From an uncultured Prevotella sp. (lineage in GTDB: Bacteria; Bacteroidota; Bacteroidia; Bacteroidales; Bacteroidaceae), in assembly GCF_946407605.1 (NCBI RefSeq), contig NZ_CAMJOS010000005.1, forward strand, positions 62,001 to 126,000: DNA of 64,000 nucleotides, written 5' to 3'. The position numbers and the translations under genes were made by a program. Positions 44,448 to 52,620 of this stretch are shown piece after piece (within the stretch, counting starts at the first letter, position 1; every line of letters starts with the position of its first letter). A model generated the notes under the pieces. The model ran no database searches. It was not told the DNA's origin and was given only the letters and a program-made list of their open reading frames with translations.

Positions 44448-45455
44448 TTATCTTGCAGCGCGGTTGAAAGCCCAGGTGATGAGCTCCGGCACGTACTTAC
44501 ACAGAAACTTCAGCACCGTCAGTCCTAAGTCGTTATAGAAGATACGTGCAACGCGCTCTTCCATTTTCTTGTTGTCAAACACCTTCTTGTTGACAAACGC
44601 GAAGCTGGTGCCTGAGCTGATGGCGGTAGCTGCATGACTGGCTGTGAGGAAGGCGTAGTACAGTCCCTCGAAAGTCAGACGGTTGGGGAAACCGCCTGCA
44701 TCGCCAATCAGGATGATATTTCTGCGCAGTGGATAGTCGATGCTTTGGGGAATATAGGCACCGAGGGCTTTCAGATCGGGACAGCCCATTTGGTTCAGCA
44801 CTTTGCGGAATGTCTGTGGCGTGGTTCTCATGTCGCCGAAGCCCTGCACGTCGTAGCTCTCGTTGGGGAAGCTGTAGTAATAACCCTGCTGATAGAAACG
44901 CGACAGGTTGCCCACAATGGCGTTATCTTTCGACTTCGGTCCGTACTGCTCCATACACAGAATGCCATGATCCGACTTGGGGTTCAGGTATCTCCTCACG
45001 CGGCTGTTGGCACCATCGGCACCCACCAGATACTTACAGGCTATCTGCCTACCCGACTTCAGAGTGACGATGACCTGTCCGTCTTTCTCCTCTATGGCTG
45101 TCAGCGCCTCGTTGATAAACTGTCCACCGTTCTTCTGATATTCTTCTAACAACTGCGCATCAAACTGCCTGCGCTTCACGATGCGAATCTCGCTGGCCAT
45201 CTGGAAGTCGAGCACCTGCTCGCCCTCGATGCAGAGTTTCAGACGGTGTACGCTGTTATAGTCGTATCTGAACTGAGGCAGCAGTTGCGATAGCAACTTA
45301 TACGAACGGGGTGTTAGTCCACCGCCACAGATTTTGTCGCGTGGAAAGGTGGCTCGGTCAACGAGCACACAGTCAATATTCCTTTTTCTGAGAAGCAGGC
45401 CACACGTTGATCCCGCGGGGCCTGCTCCTATAATCACTACTGTTGTTTGTTCCAT
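44448..45455 (-). CDS. FAD-dependent geranylgeranyl reductase-family oxidoreductase
   Basis: The 335-residue protein has the FAD-binding motif VVIIGAGPAGSTCGLLLRKRNID (about 6-28), VDRATFPRDKICGGGLTPRSYKLL, and GDAGGFPNRLTFEGLYYAF (about 255-275), the pattern of geranylgeranyl reductase/alkene reductase flavoproteins. They reduce isoprenoid or lipid double bonds or act as tryptophan-halogenase-like hydroxylases; the substrate here is unknown. ATG 45455 is used because the upstream ATG at 45476 lies further inside the GH2 gene. The start overlaps the GH2 stop by 19 nt. Confidence 0.85.
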   Translation of the reverse strand: MEQTTVVIIGAGPAGSTCGLLLRKRNIDCVLVDRATFPRDKICGGGLTPRSYKLLSQLLPQFRYDYNSVHRLKLCIEGEQVLDFQMASEIRIVKRRQFDAQLLEEYQKNGGQFINEALTAIEEKDGQVIVTLKSGRQIACKYLVGADGANSRVRRYLNPKSDHGILCMEQYGPKSKDNAIVGNLSRFYQQGYYYSFPNESYDVQGFGDMRTTPQTFRKVLNQMGCPDLKALGAYIPQSIDYPLRRNIILIGDAGGFPNRLTFEGLYYAFLTASHAATAISSGTSFAFVNKKVFDNKKMEERVARIFYNDLGLTVLKFLCKYVPELITWAFNRAAR

Positions 45456-47263
45456 TGTTCTTTTTTCTCGTACCATTCCTTCACCACGTAGAAGGCCTTT
45501 TTCTTCTCGCCCTTGTCAGAGTAGAGACCCTTGCGGTTGTAGTAGTCCTGAATGCCGTCGAGCACACGACGGGGCGAACGGAAGTCCTTCAGAATCCAGG
45601 GCGTAGTGCCTGCCAGGCCCTCAATCTTGTCAAGCATGGCGATGTTCTCGATGTACAGGTTCTCCTGAAACTCTTCTGTCCAGCGCTGGTTCTTGGCGCC
45701 GTGATAGCCGGCCTTGGCACCGCCGCCAAACTCACTGATGATAACAGGTTTGTCGTAAGGTATCTCCCATTTCATCTTAGGAGCATCGTTCACGTCGCGA
45801 TACCAGCCAATGTACTGGTTGAAGCTCACCACATCGACGTATTTGTTCATGTTGTCCTGCAGACGGTTCACATAGTTTGAAGCGCCTGTGACCTCCATAG
45901 CCATTGAGATGAGGCGGGTGTCGTCCAAGGTGCGTGCATACTGCGACAGACGGCTCAGGAACGAGTCGCGCTCTGCAGAGTGGGGTGTCTCGTTGGCAAT
46001 AGACCAGATAATGACATTAGCGCGGTTCTGGTCGCGACGAATCATGTCTGTCAGCTGGCGCTTGGCGTTGTTGAAGGTGTTGTCGTTGGTCCACGAGATG
46101 GTCCAATACACAGGAATCTCGCTCCATACCAGGATGCCGCGGCGCTCTGCCTCGCGTACCATATATTCATTATGGGGATAGTGGGCCAGACGCACATAGT
46201 TGCAGCCCAGCTCCTGTGCCATCGACAGCAGCGTCTTGGCATCGTCGAGTGAGTTGCATCGTCCGCCACCGTTAGGTTTCTCCTCATGGATGCTGATGCC
46301 ATGCAGGAAGATAGGCTTGCCGTTCAGCAGTATCTGCTTGCCGCGAGTCTCGATGATTCGGAAGCCCACCTCGTCTTTCAGCGTCTCACCGTTCAGTGTC
46401 AACTCCATGCCGTAGAGCTTTGGGTTCTCAGGGCACCACAGCGTCAGTGCTTTCTTCTGAACGCTGAATGTAGCGCTGAAGCGACCCTCGGCATCGGTGA
46501 TGGCAGTCTGGGTCAGTTTCAGTTCAGGAATGCTTACTACAACCTGCACGCCAGCCTCCGCCTTGTTCAGGTTGCCCTCCAGCGTGATGGTCTGCTTCTT
46601 ATCCTTGGGCTGAGCCTTGCACAGCTCCCATTTATAGTTCTCGATATAGGTGGCAGCTACATCGACCAGCATCACGTCGCGAGTGATGCCGCCATAGTTC
46701 CACCAGTCGAAGATCTGTGTGGGCACATTGTCGCGATGACGCTTGTTGTCTACCTTCACAATCACCACGTTCTCGCCCTCCTTCAGCTCGTCGGTCACAT
46801 CCATATTAAAAGGTGTAAAGCCGCCGATGTGATGAGCCACGTGCTTGGTGTTTACATAGACATGTGAGTCGTAGTTCACGGCACCGAAGTAGAGCAGCGT
46901 GCGACGACCCTCCTGCTTATGGTAGTTGAACGACTTCTTAAACCATACCGTTCCCTCGTAGAAGAACAGACGCTCGTCCTGCGTGTTCCAGTCGCCAGGA
47001 ATCCGCATCGTCGCAGCCTTGTCGAAGTCATACTCAATCAGATCCTCAGGACGTTGAGGCTTCGCATTCTGGAAGAATCCCCAGCGGCTGACGTTCATAC
47101 GGTAGTCATAATAACCTTCCTCCTGCACGTCGATAATGTAGTTCCAATCGCCGTTCAGCAGCGTTGTCTGTCGTGCGTAAGCATTGCCCAGCAAGGGCAC
47201 TTCGCCGGCCTGGGCGGTTGCTAACGCCACCAGCGCCAATAAAGTAGTCAGAATCTTCTTCAT
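45437..47263 (-). CDS. GH2 family glycoside hydrolase (beta-glucuronidase/beta-galactosidase type)
   Basis: The 608-residue secreted enzyme has signal MKKILTTLLALVALATAQA, a jelly-roll domain (TLLNGDWNYIIDVQEEGYYDY), a middle Ig-like domain and a TIM barrel. The acid/base glutamate is in WSIANETPHSAERD and the nucleophile in PVIISEFGGGAKAGYHG. The sequence resembles bacterial beta-glucuronidases. ATG 47263 is used: the upstream ATG at 47287 lies in the TACCTTTG element (47292-47285). The downstream FAD gene overlaps its stop. Confidence 0.9.
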   Translation of the reverse strand: MKKILTTLLALVALATAQAGEVPLLGNAYARQTTLLNGDWNYIIDVQEEGYYDYRMNVSRWGFFQNAKPQRPEDLIEYDFDKAATMRIPGDWNTQDERLFFYEGTVWFKKSFNYHKQEGRRTLLYFGAVNYDSHVYVNTKHVAHHIGGFTPFNMDVTDELKEGENVVIVKVDNKRHRDNVPTQIFDWWNYGGITRDVMLVDVAATYIENYKWELCKAQPKDKKQTITLEGNLNKAEAGVQVVVSIPELKLTQTAITDAEGRFSATFSVQKKALTLWCPENPKLYGMELTLNGETLKDEVGFRIIETRGKQILLNGKPIFLHGISIHEEKPNGGGRCNSLDDAKTLLSMAQELGCNYVRLAHYPHNEYMVREAERRGILVWSEIPVYWTISWTNDNTFNNAKRQLTDMIRRDQNRANVIIWSIANETPHSAERDSFLSRLSQYARTLDDTRLISMAMEVTGASNYVNRLQDNMNKYVDVVSFNQYIGWYRDVNDAPKMKWEIPYDKPVIISEFGGGAKAGYHGAKNQRWTEEFQENLYIENIAMLDKIEGLAGTTPWILKDFRSPRRVLDGIQDYYNRKGLYSDKGEKKKAFYVVKEWYEKKEQWNKQQ

Positions 47264-47284
47264 AAGTCTAAAAGGTTTGTGTTG

Positions 47285-47292
47285 CAAAGGTA
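47285..47292 (-). promoter_or_regulatory. Promoter of the GH2 gene
   Basis: A TACCTTTG -7 element lies 22 nt before ATG 47263 on the minus strand. Confidence 0.7.
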
Positions 47293-47325
47293 ATCATTAT
47301 TTCTTGAATAATCAAATCTTCGCCC

Positions 47326-47471
47326 CACTTTTTTCCGTTTTAGCCAACGCCCCCACTCAGGCTATGCTAACTCGTCATCTTTGTCGGGTGGGGTGTTTGA
47401 GAACCGATTTTCCAGCATTTATCGGCGTTTCAGAAGATTTTGGGTGGGGTGTTGGCAAAAACAGAAAAATG
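47326..47471. repeat. MITE-like element with about 32-bp imperfect inverted ends
   Basis: CACTTTTTTCCGTTTTAGCC with the following AACGCCCCCACTC (47326-47358) is the imperfect reverse complement of 47440-47471 (GGGTGGGGTGTTGGCAAAAA and onward). GGGTGGGGTGTT also occurs as a direct copy at 47386-47397. No target-site duplication was identified. It could be a miniature mobile element or a structured RNA. Confidence 0.5.
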
Positions 47472-47565
47472 CCGTCATAATCTGCAATCTTGCATTCGTT
47501 CCGATATCATCTTCCAGTCGTGGAGATGCCTTCCACGCCTCGTTCCGATAGGACTTTACCCCCCC

Positions 47566-47604
47566 AAAGGAATGCCTCCTTTCAGTCGAAGGAGGCATTC
47601 CTTT
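47566..47604. repeat. Perfect 16-bp inverted repeat
   Basis: AAAGGAATGCCTCCTT (47566-47581) pairs perfectly with 47589-47604 across a 7-nt loop. Another copy of GGCATTCCTTT follows at 47615-47626. No T-run follows, so it is not an obvious terminator. Confidence 0.75.
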
Positions 47605-47649
47605 CACCCATGGAAGGCATTCCTTTGAAGCAAAGAAGGCAGCTCGAGG

Positions 47650-47693
47650 CCCTCTTCCCGTAATCTTCATGCCCTCTTTCCGTAATCTTCATG
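47650..47693. repeat. 22-nt tandem repeat, two copies
   Basis: A 22-nt unit with the core CCGTAATCTTCATG occurs at 47650-47671 and 47672-47693 with one mismatch. It is too short and too few to be a CRISPR array. Confidence 0.8.
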
Positions 47694-47803
47694 CCTCGGA
47701 GCTACCCTCCCCTTTTTTTTTCATTGCTCCGTCCTATCTCATAAAAACTATTTTTATTTCTCACTTAATGATGAAAATCCTTTGATGTTTAGATTCTTTT
47801 TCT

Positions 47804-47811
47804 TATCTTTG
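47804..47811 (+). promoter_or_regulatory. Promoter of the ECF sigma operon
   Basis: A TATCTTTG -7 element is followed by a leader of about 63 nt before ATG 47881, longer than most in this window. It has no visible Shine-Dalgarno site. Confidence 0.65.
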
Positions 47812-47880
47812 CAAGATGAGACCATTAAGAATTGTATATTTCAACTTAACATTTGGATTGGTCGTGCGTAATATAGATGT

Positions 47881-48390
47881 ATGACACGTTCAGAATTTGA
47901 ACATATTGCCCAACAGTTGCGTGCACAGATGCTGAAAGTTGCACAGGACTTCTTCGACTCAAAGGATGATGCCGAGGATGTGACTCAGGATGCAATGATA
48001 CAGCTCTGGCGCTACTGTGAACAGATTGACGGCAGCAGAAACGTTCAGGGACTGGCAGTACGTGTGGCGAAAAACTGCTGCGTGAGTCACTACCGCAGAC
48101 AACGACAAGAGACCAATTACAAATCCCAGACCTCAAAACTCAAGACTCAAATCTCTGAGGACTCGCCACAGGATTTGCTGGAAGCCGAAGACGCACAGCG
48201 GATGATGACGGAGGTGATGGCACGACTGAAGCCGCGAGAACGTGAGCTCTTTGAGATGAGACGGCTCGACGGACTCTCTACAAAGCAGATATCAGAGCAG
48301 ACGGGCATCTCTCCGAGATCCGTAACGGCAATGGTGTCGGAAGCAAGAACGAAAGTGTTTTTAGAACTGAAAAAGAGAATGAAACAATGA
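47881..48390 (+). CDS. ECF-type sigma-70 family RNA polymerase sigma factor
   Basis: The 169-residue protein has sigma-2 (FFDSKDDAEDVTQDAMIQLWRYCEQ, about 24-48) and sigma-4 (MARLKPRERELFEMRRLDGLSTKQISEQTGISPRSVTAMVSEARTKVF, about 113-160). Residues 79-93 of the linker (NYKSQTSKLKTQISEDSPQD) are encoded by an ACAAATCCCAGACC / CAAAACTCAAGACTC-type repeat and look inserted. It overlaps the anti-sigma gene by 4 nt. The target regulon is unknown. Confidence 0.9.
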   Translation: MTRSEFEHIAQQLRAQMLKVAQDFFDSKDDAEDVTQDAMIQLWRYCEQIDGSRNVQGLAVRVAKNCCVSHYRRQRQETNYKSQTSKLKTQISEDSPQDLLEAEDAQRMMTEVMARLKPRERELFEMRRLDGLSTKQISEQTGISPRSVTAMVSEARTKVFLELKKRMKQ

Positions 48391-49070
48391 TAGAAAAAGA
48401 GATACAGAAACTGATTGACCGCTACCTTGAAGGCATTACAACGCCTGAAGAGGAACGCCAGCTGGCTCATGAACTGCTGCGAGTGGATACCCCAGAAAAA
48501 TGGCAGGCCATCCGACTGATGTTGGGTGAACTGGCGATGGGTGAGGTAGAATATGATGATATCATGGAAAGTCGCCAGAAGAAGACTCCTGTCATTACGA
48601 TGTGTCGCCGCTGGATTGCCGTTGCTGCCAGTCTCTTATTGATAATAGGTATAGGGGCAACGTTGTGGCAAAATAGCAATGACAACGAGACTGCTCCAGA
48701 AACTCTTGTGGTAAAGGTCGACACCATCAAGACAAATCTTCAACAAAAAGTCGAAGATGTGAAGAAACAGCCTTTGGAGATGAAAAAGAATGCTGAGACG
48801 GTAGACTCCGCAAAGATTATCAAGGAGCAGTATCGGATGCCTCGGCCGCCCAAGCACTACATGGCGAAAGCAGAGATGCCAGAGCCTGAATATATTGATA
48901 AAGAAGAACAGGAAGAAAGTGCTGAGGAAGAAGAGATGAGACGTATGGAAATGGAGATGATGGCTCAAATGCAAGGTAGTCTACAGGCCGACTTCATGGA
49001 AATGACAAACGAGATTAGGCAAAGGGGAGAGCGAGTTAGTCAACGCGTGGAGATGGCCCTAAATGACTAA
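48387..49070 (+). CDS. Membrane anti-sigma factor-like protein
   Basis: The 227-residue protein has an N-terminal cytoplasmic domain (KEIQKLIDRYLEGITTPEEERQLAHEL, about 4-30), one membrane helix (WIAVAASLLLIIGIGATLW, about 76-94) and a charged Met/Glu-rich periplasmic part (EEEEMRRMEMEMMAQMQ, about 175-195). This is the layout of Bacteroidota single-pass anti-sigma factors. The ATGA overlap with the sigma gene supports the pairing. Zinc-binding or FecR-type motifs are not seen. Confidence 0.75.
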   Translation: MIEKEIQKLIDRYLEGITTPEEERQLAHELLRVDTPEKWQAIRLMLGELAMGEVEYDDIMESRQKKTPVITMCRRWIAVAASLLLIIGIGATLWQNSNDNETAPETLVVKVDTIKTNLQQKVEDVKKQPLEMKKNAETVDSAKIIKEQYRMPRPPKHYMAKAEMPEPEYIDKEEQEESAEEEEMRRMEMEMMAQMQGSLQADFMEMTNEIRQRGERVSQRVEMALND

Positions 49071-49120
49071 TAATAAGAATATTAGACTTACACAGATTAT
49101 TCATCAAATACTGACGGAAT

Positions 49121-50272
49121 ATGAAAAGAATTGTATTCGCACTTGGCCTTGCCATCGTATCGCTTGGCATGATGGCGCAGGTAACCCTTGAAAAGAGACT
49201 GCAGAGCAATCAGAAAATTGACAGTCTCATAAGTGAAGTTTATCGCTCAGAAGGCACCCCGAATGTTACCTATATGTATGACGGAAAGCTCCACAAAACA
49301 GTTTACATGAGTTGTGTTGTGATGGAAGATCGGGAAAACAAGGCGTATGAAGCCATTCGCAATACTTGCAAAGCGCTCACCGATGATGCTAAGGAGTGCT
49401 ATGTGTGGGAGTATCATCGCAATGGGGTTGATAGTGTGCGCTATGCCATTGCTATAGGTGAATATCAGAATGGTGATGCCATGCGCAGCTACAAAAACCA
49501 AAGGGAAGTGTATTATTATAATGCACCTGAACTCGTCTCGTTTCGCTATGATCCATTTCCCAATAATAATGATAGCCAGTCGAAAATAAAAGGTTATGCC
49601 CATTTCAGATATGAATACACTCCCGACAGCGTGTTCAAGCCAAGTAAGGAGATAGTGCCTATCAACAAGGAGGCATACGCCAAGCTGCTGCAGCCCATAC
49701 TGAAACAGGAAGGCATCACGAGCCGTCAGTTCTACGTTTATCACGACAGCACCTATACCATCGTGAGGAAAGACAAACACGAGGATGACTTTGTGTTGAG
49801 AGAAAAGACTGACAATCCCAAACAACAGAAAAGCGAGACGAAGGGAACCGTTTATACCATGCACTCAAAAGTTTTGGCTAATGAGGTGTTAGACCAAATC
49901 AGAAAGGTTACATTGAACTATCTGGAAGAGAATACGGGCTTCTGGTTTACATACCATCCCTATATTGGATATGGTAATAGGCTTTTGACTGACTTCTTCG
50001 AGAGTGAGTACCTGACAAGAGTGCCAGACTTCTATCGCATCTATCTTCAGCACATGGATGAGGAATACAATATCATTATCGTTGAAGGTTTTGGCGACAT
50101 GATGATTCCTGCAGAATGGGCCATTGTAAAAAGCTGGAAGAACGGAAAGGTGACCTACGACAAGAAAGCCGCAAAGGCTCTGACGCCCAAACAGGCAAGG
50201 GACAAGAGTTCAGGCTATTCCTCCGTCACCACCCGAAGTTTCGAGCCATTTGAGAGCGTAAAGGAAATGTAA
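49121..50272 (+). CDS. Exported protein of unknown function, sigma/anti-sigma operon
   Basis: The 383-residue protein has a signal peptide (MKRIVFALGLAIVSLGMMAQ) and otherwise no recognised domain. It is rich in Tyr, Asp and Lys, with repeated strand-like segments (VRYAIAIGEYQNGDAMRSYKNQREVYYYN; EYNIIIVEGFGDMMIPAEWAIVKSWKNGK). It follows the anti-sigma gene by 50 bp and is likely cotranscribed, so it may be a target or signal sensor of the system. I do not recognise the family. Confidence 0.65.
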   Translation: MKRIVFALGLAIVSLGMMAQVTLEKRLQSNQKIDSLISEVYRSEGTPNVTYMYDGKLHKTVYMSCVVMEDRENKAYEAIRNTCKALTDDAKECYVWEYHRNGVDSVRYAIAIGEYQNGDAMRSYKNQREVYYYNAPELVSFRYDPFPNNNDSQSKIKGYAHFRYEYTPDSVFKPSKEIVPINKEAYAKLLQPILKQEGITSRQFYVYHDSTYTIVRKDKHEDDFVLREKTDNPKQQKSETKGTVYTMHSKVLANEVLDQIRKVTLNYLEENTGFWFTYHPYIGYGNRLLTDFFESEYLTRVPDFYRIYLQHMDEEYNIIIVEGFGDMMIPAEWAIVKSWKNGKVTYDKKAAKALTPKQARDKSSGYSSVTTRSFEPFESVKEM

Positions 50273-50410
50273 ACGAGGAACAAGGGAAGATGGAAGGGCA
50301 AGAGAAATGACAATGGCAGGAACCGAGCGGAAACCACCAAATATAATCTGCATATTTTTCCTTTTTGGAAATATACCACTAAAATATTTGCATTTTCTGT
50401 AGTTATTTCG

Positions 50411-50418
50411 TAATTTTG
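50411..50418 (+). promoter_or_regulatory. Promoter of the gamma carbonic anhydrase-iorAB operon
   Basis: TAATTTTG lies 8 nt before ATG 50427, so the mRNA is nearly leaderless. Confidence 0.65.
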
Positions 50419-50426
50419 CATCCATT

Positions 50427-50951
50427 ATGGCATTAATCAAATCGTATAAGGGTCTTTCGCCACGATGGGGAAAGGACTGCTATTTTAGCGAAAACGCCAC
50501 TATCGTGGGTGATGTGGTGATGGGCGACCAGTGCTCGGTATGGTTCAATGCTGTGGTGAGGGGCGATGTGGCTCCAATCACCATCGGTGACAGAACCAAC
50601 GTGCAGGACGGCTCGTGTGTTCATGTGACTCATGATACTGGTCCAACACATATTGGCAGCGATGTGACCATAGGTCATAACGTCACAGTACATGCCTGTA
50701 CCATCCACGACGGAGCCCTTATCGGCATGGGTTCTACGCTGCTCGACGGCTGCGAGATTGGCGAGGGAGCCATTGTGGCTGCAGGAGCATTGGTGCTGCA
50801 GAACACTAAGATTCCACCTCATGAGATTTGGGGCGGCGTGCCTGCCAAATATCTGAAGCCCACCCGTCCTGGTCAGACCGATAATGCGGCTCATTATGTG
50901 GAGTACGCCAAGGAGTATCTGAAGGACATGAAAGAAGATAATCATCAATAA
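50427..50951 (+). CDS. Gamma carbonic anhydrase-like left-handed beta-helix protein
   Basis: The 174-residue protein has hexapeptide repeats (NATIVGDVVMGDQCSVWFNAVVRGDVAPITIG, then SDVTIGHNVTVHACTIHDGALIGMGSTLLDGCEIGEGAIVAAGALV). His residues that bind zinc in Cam/CaiE-type proteins appear in HVTHDTGPTHIG and IGHNVTVHAC. Activity as a carbonic anhydrase is uncertain, and a related acyltransferase role is possible. It starts 12 bp before iorA and is probably cotranscribed, which is unexplained. Confidence 0.88.
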   Translation: MALIKSYKGLSPRWGKDCYFSENATIVGDVVMGDQCSVWFNAVVRGDVAPITIGDRTNVQDGSCVHVTHDTGPTHIGSDVTIGHNVTVHACTIHDGALIGMGSTLLDGCEIGEGAIVAAGALVLQNTKIPPHEIWGGVPAKYLKPTRPGQTDNAAHYVEYAKEYLKDMKEDNHQ

Positions 50952-50963
50952 CAGACTAAAATA

Positions 50964-52592
50964 ATGAAAAAGCAACTATTACTGGGCGACGAAGCCATCG
51001 CATTAGGAGCACTCCACGCTGGACTCTCTGGCGTGTATGCCTATCCTGGTACTCCGTCGACCGAAATCACAGAGTTTATCCAGGGTAATGCCCTGGCGAA
51101 GGAACGCGGCGTGCACAGCCGTTGGAGCACCAATGAGAAGACGGCTATGGAAGCCGCTCTGGGTATGTCGTTCATGGGTAAACGCGCCCTGGTTTGTATG
51201 AAGCATGTGGGACTGAATGTCTGTGCCGACCCGTTTGTCAACAGTGGTATGACTGGCGTCAACGGCGGCCTCATTGTTTTGGTGGCTGACGACCCCTCGA
51301 TGCACTCGTCGCAGGATGAGCAGGACTCTCGCTTCTATGGTAAGTTTGCCATGATTCCTACGTTCGAACCCTCGAACCAGCAGGAGGCCTACGATATGAT
51401 GTCTGTCGCCTTTGAATATTCTGAGCAGCAGAAGCTGCCTGTGCTGATGCGTGTCACCACCCGTATGGCCCATAGCCGTGCTGTCGTCGAGTGTGTTGAC
51501 GAGCCACGTCAACAAAACGACCTGAACTACAACGCCGTAGCTGCTAACTGGGTGCTGCTGCCTGCTAATGCCCGAAAGCGCAACGATGTGGTAACGGCCC
51601 AGCAGAAGCAGTTGGAGGAGGACGCCGCTAACTCCACCTATAATATATATGTAGAGGGTCAGGACAAGAAGTTGGGTATTATTGCCAGCGGCATCGGCTT
51701 CAACTATGTGAACGAGTGCTTCCCTGGCGGAGCTCCTTTCCCCATACTGAAGATTTCGCAGTATCCGCTGCCCAAGAAGTTGGTGCGCCGACTGATGGAC
51801 GAGTGCCAGCAGGTGCTCATTGTTGAGGAGGGTCAGCCCTTCATCGAGGATATCGTTCGTGGCGTCAGCGAAAGTCAGAATATCAAGGGTAAGCTCGATG
51901 GCACCCTTCCTCGCACTGGCGAATTAAATCCTGATTGTGTAGGGCAAGCTATCAACGCGGTAGCAAATTCTTCACTCTTCACTCTTCACTCTTCATTCGA
52001 GCGAAGCGAAATCGTCGTGCCTCGTCCCCCCGCATTGTGTCAGGGTTGTGGCCACCGCGATGTCTATGCAGCCTTGAACGAGGTGCTGAAGGAATACGAT
52101 AATCCTCGTGTCTTTGGCGATATCGGTTGCTATACCTTAGGCTTCCTGCCTCCTTTCCGCGCCATTCACTCTTGCGTTGATATGGGTGCTTCTATCACGA
52201 TGGCTAAAGGTGCTGCCGATGCAGGTCAGTGGCCTGCTGTGGCTATCATTGGCGACTCCACCTTCACCCATAGTGGTATGACGGGTCTGCTCGATGCTAT
52301 CAATGAAAATGCCAATATCACCGTGATTATCAGCGATAACCTCACTACTGGTATGACGGGCGGACAGGATTCTGCTGGCACCAATAAGTTCGAGGCTATC
52401 TGTCGCGGCTTGGGTCTGAGCGACGAACACCTGAAGGTTGTCGTTCCCCTGCCGAAGAATATGCCTGAGATTACGCAGATTATTCGTGATGAGATAAACT
52501 ACAAAGGCACCAGCGTTATCATCCCACGTCGTGAGTGTATGCAGACGCTGCAGCGCCATCTCAAGCAGAAGAAAGCCGCTGAGAAAAAGTAA
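50964..52592 (+). CDS. iorA: Indolepyruvate:ferredoxin oxidoreductase alpha subunit
   Basis: The 542-residue protein has the N-terminal pyrimidine domain (GLSGVYAYPGTPSTEITEFIQ, SRWSTNEKTAMEAALGMSFMG), CQGCGHRDVYAAL and the TPP-binding GDIGCYTLGFLPP ... GDSTFTHSGMTGLLDAI (about 380-450). It oxidises arylpyruvates from aromatic amino acids to aryl-acetyl-CoA with ferredoxin. The C-terminal 2x[4Fe-4S] domain present in archaeal IorA is absent: after the TPP domain the protein ends RHLKQKKAAEKK with no Cys motif. Residues about 334-346 (NSSLFTLHSSFERS) are encoded by a TTCACTCTTCACTC repeat and look inserted in a linker. Confidence 0.92.
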   Translation: MKKQLLLGDEAIALGALHAGLSGVYAYPGTPSTEITEFIQGNALAKERGVHSRWSTNEKTAMEAALGMSFMGKRALVCMKHVGLNVCADPFVNSGMTGVNGGLIVLVADDPSMHSSQDEQDSRFYGKFAMIPTFEPSNQQEAYDMMSVAFEYSEQQKLPVLMRVTTRMAHSRAVVECVDEPRQQNDLNYNAVAANWVLLPANARKRNDVVTAQQKQLEEDAANSTYNIYVEGQDKKLGIIASGIGFNYVNECFPGGAPFPILKISQYPLPKKLVRRLMDECQQVLIVEEGQPFIEDIVRGVSESQNIKGKLDGTLPRTGELNPDCVGQAINAVANSSLFTLHSSFERSEIVVPRPPALCQGCGHRDVYAALNEVLKEYDNPRVFGDIGCYTLGFLPPFRAIHSCVDMGASITMAKGAADAGQWPAVAIIGDSTFTHSGMTGLLDAINENANITVIISDNLTTGMTGGQDSAGTNKFEAICRGLGLSDEHLKVVVPLPKNMPEITQIIRDEINYKGTSVIIPRRECMQTLQRHLKQKKAAEKK

Positions 52593-52618
52593 AAAGGTAA
52601 AAAAGTAAAAAGGTAAAA
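52593..52618 (+). repeat. 26-nt spacer repeat at the iorA-iorB junction
   Basis: The 26 nt are identical to the minus strand at 18948-18973 in the unrelated glycan operon. They begin at the iorA stop and end 2 nt before the iorB start. Confidence 0.85.
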
Positions 52619-52620
52619 TC

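Larger units (their letters stand above)
47293..47803. other. Non-coding island rich in repeats
   Basis: This stretch of about 510 bp between divergent promoters has no credible gene. It holds an inverted-repeat-bounded element (47326-47471), a perfect hairpin (47566-47604), a third GGCATTCCTTT copy (47615-47626) and a 22-nt tandem repeat (47650-47693). CGTTCCGATA occurs twice (about 47498 and 47541). Base composition is more GC-rich and C-biased than other intergenic sequence here. Small readings on both strands have no recognisable product. Confidence 0.6.

Noticed and set aside
47419..47670. Small readings on both strands in the non-coding island
   Set aside because: They lie across the inverted and tandem repeats, have no known motif, no promoter and no signal of codon bias, and their translation is repetitive because the DNA is.
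47566..47693. Possible CRISPR array
   Set aside because: Only two 22-nt tandem copies without spacers, plus a hairpin; no cas genes in the window.
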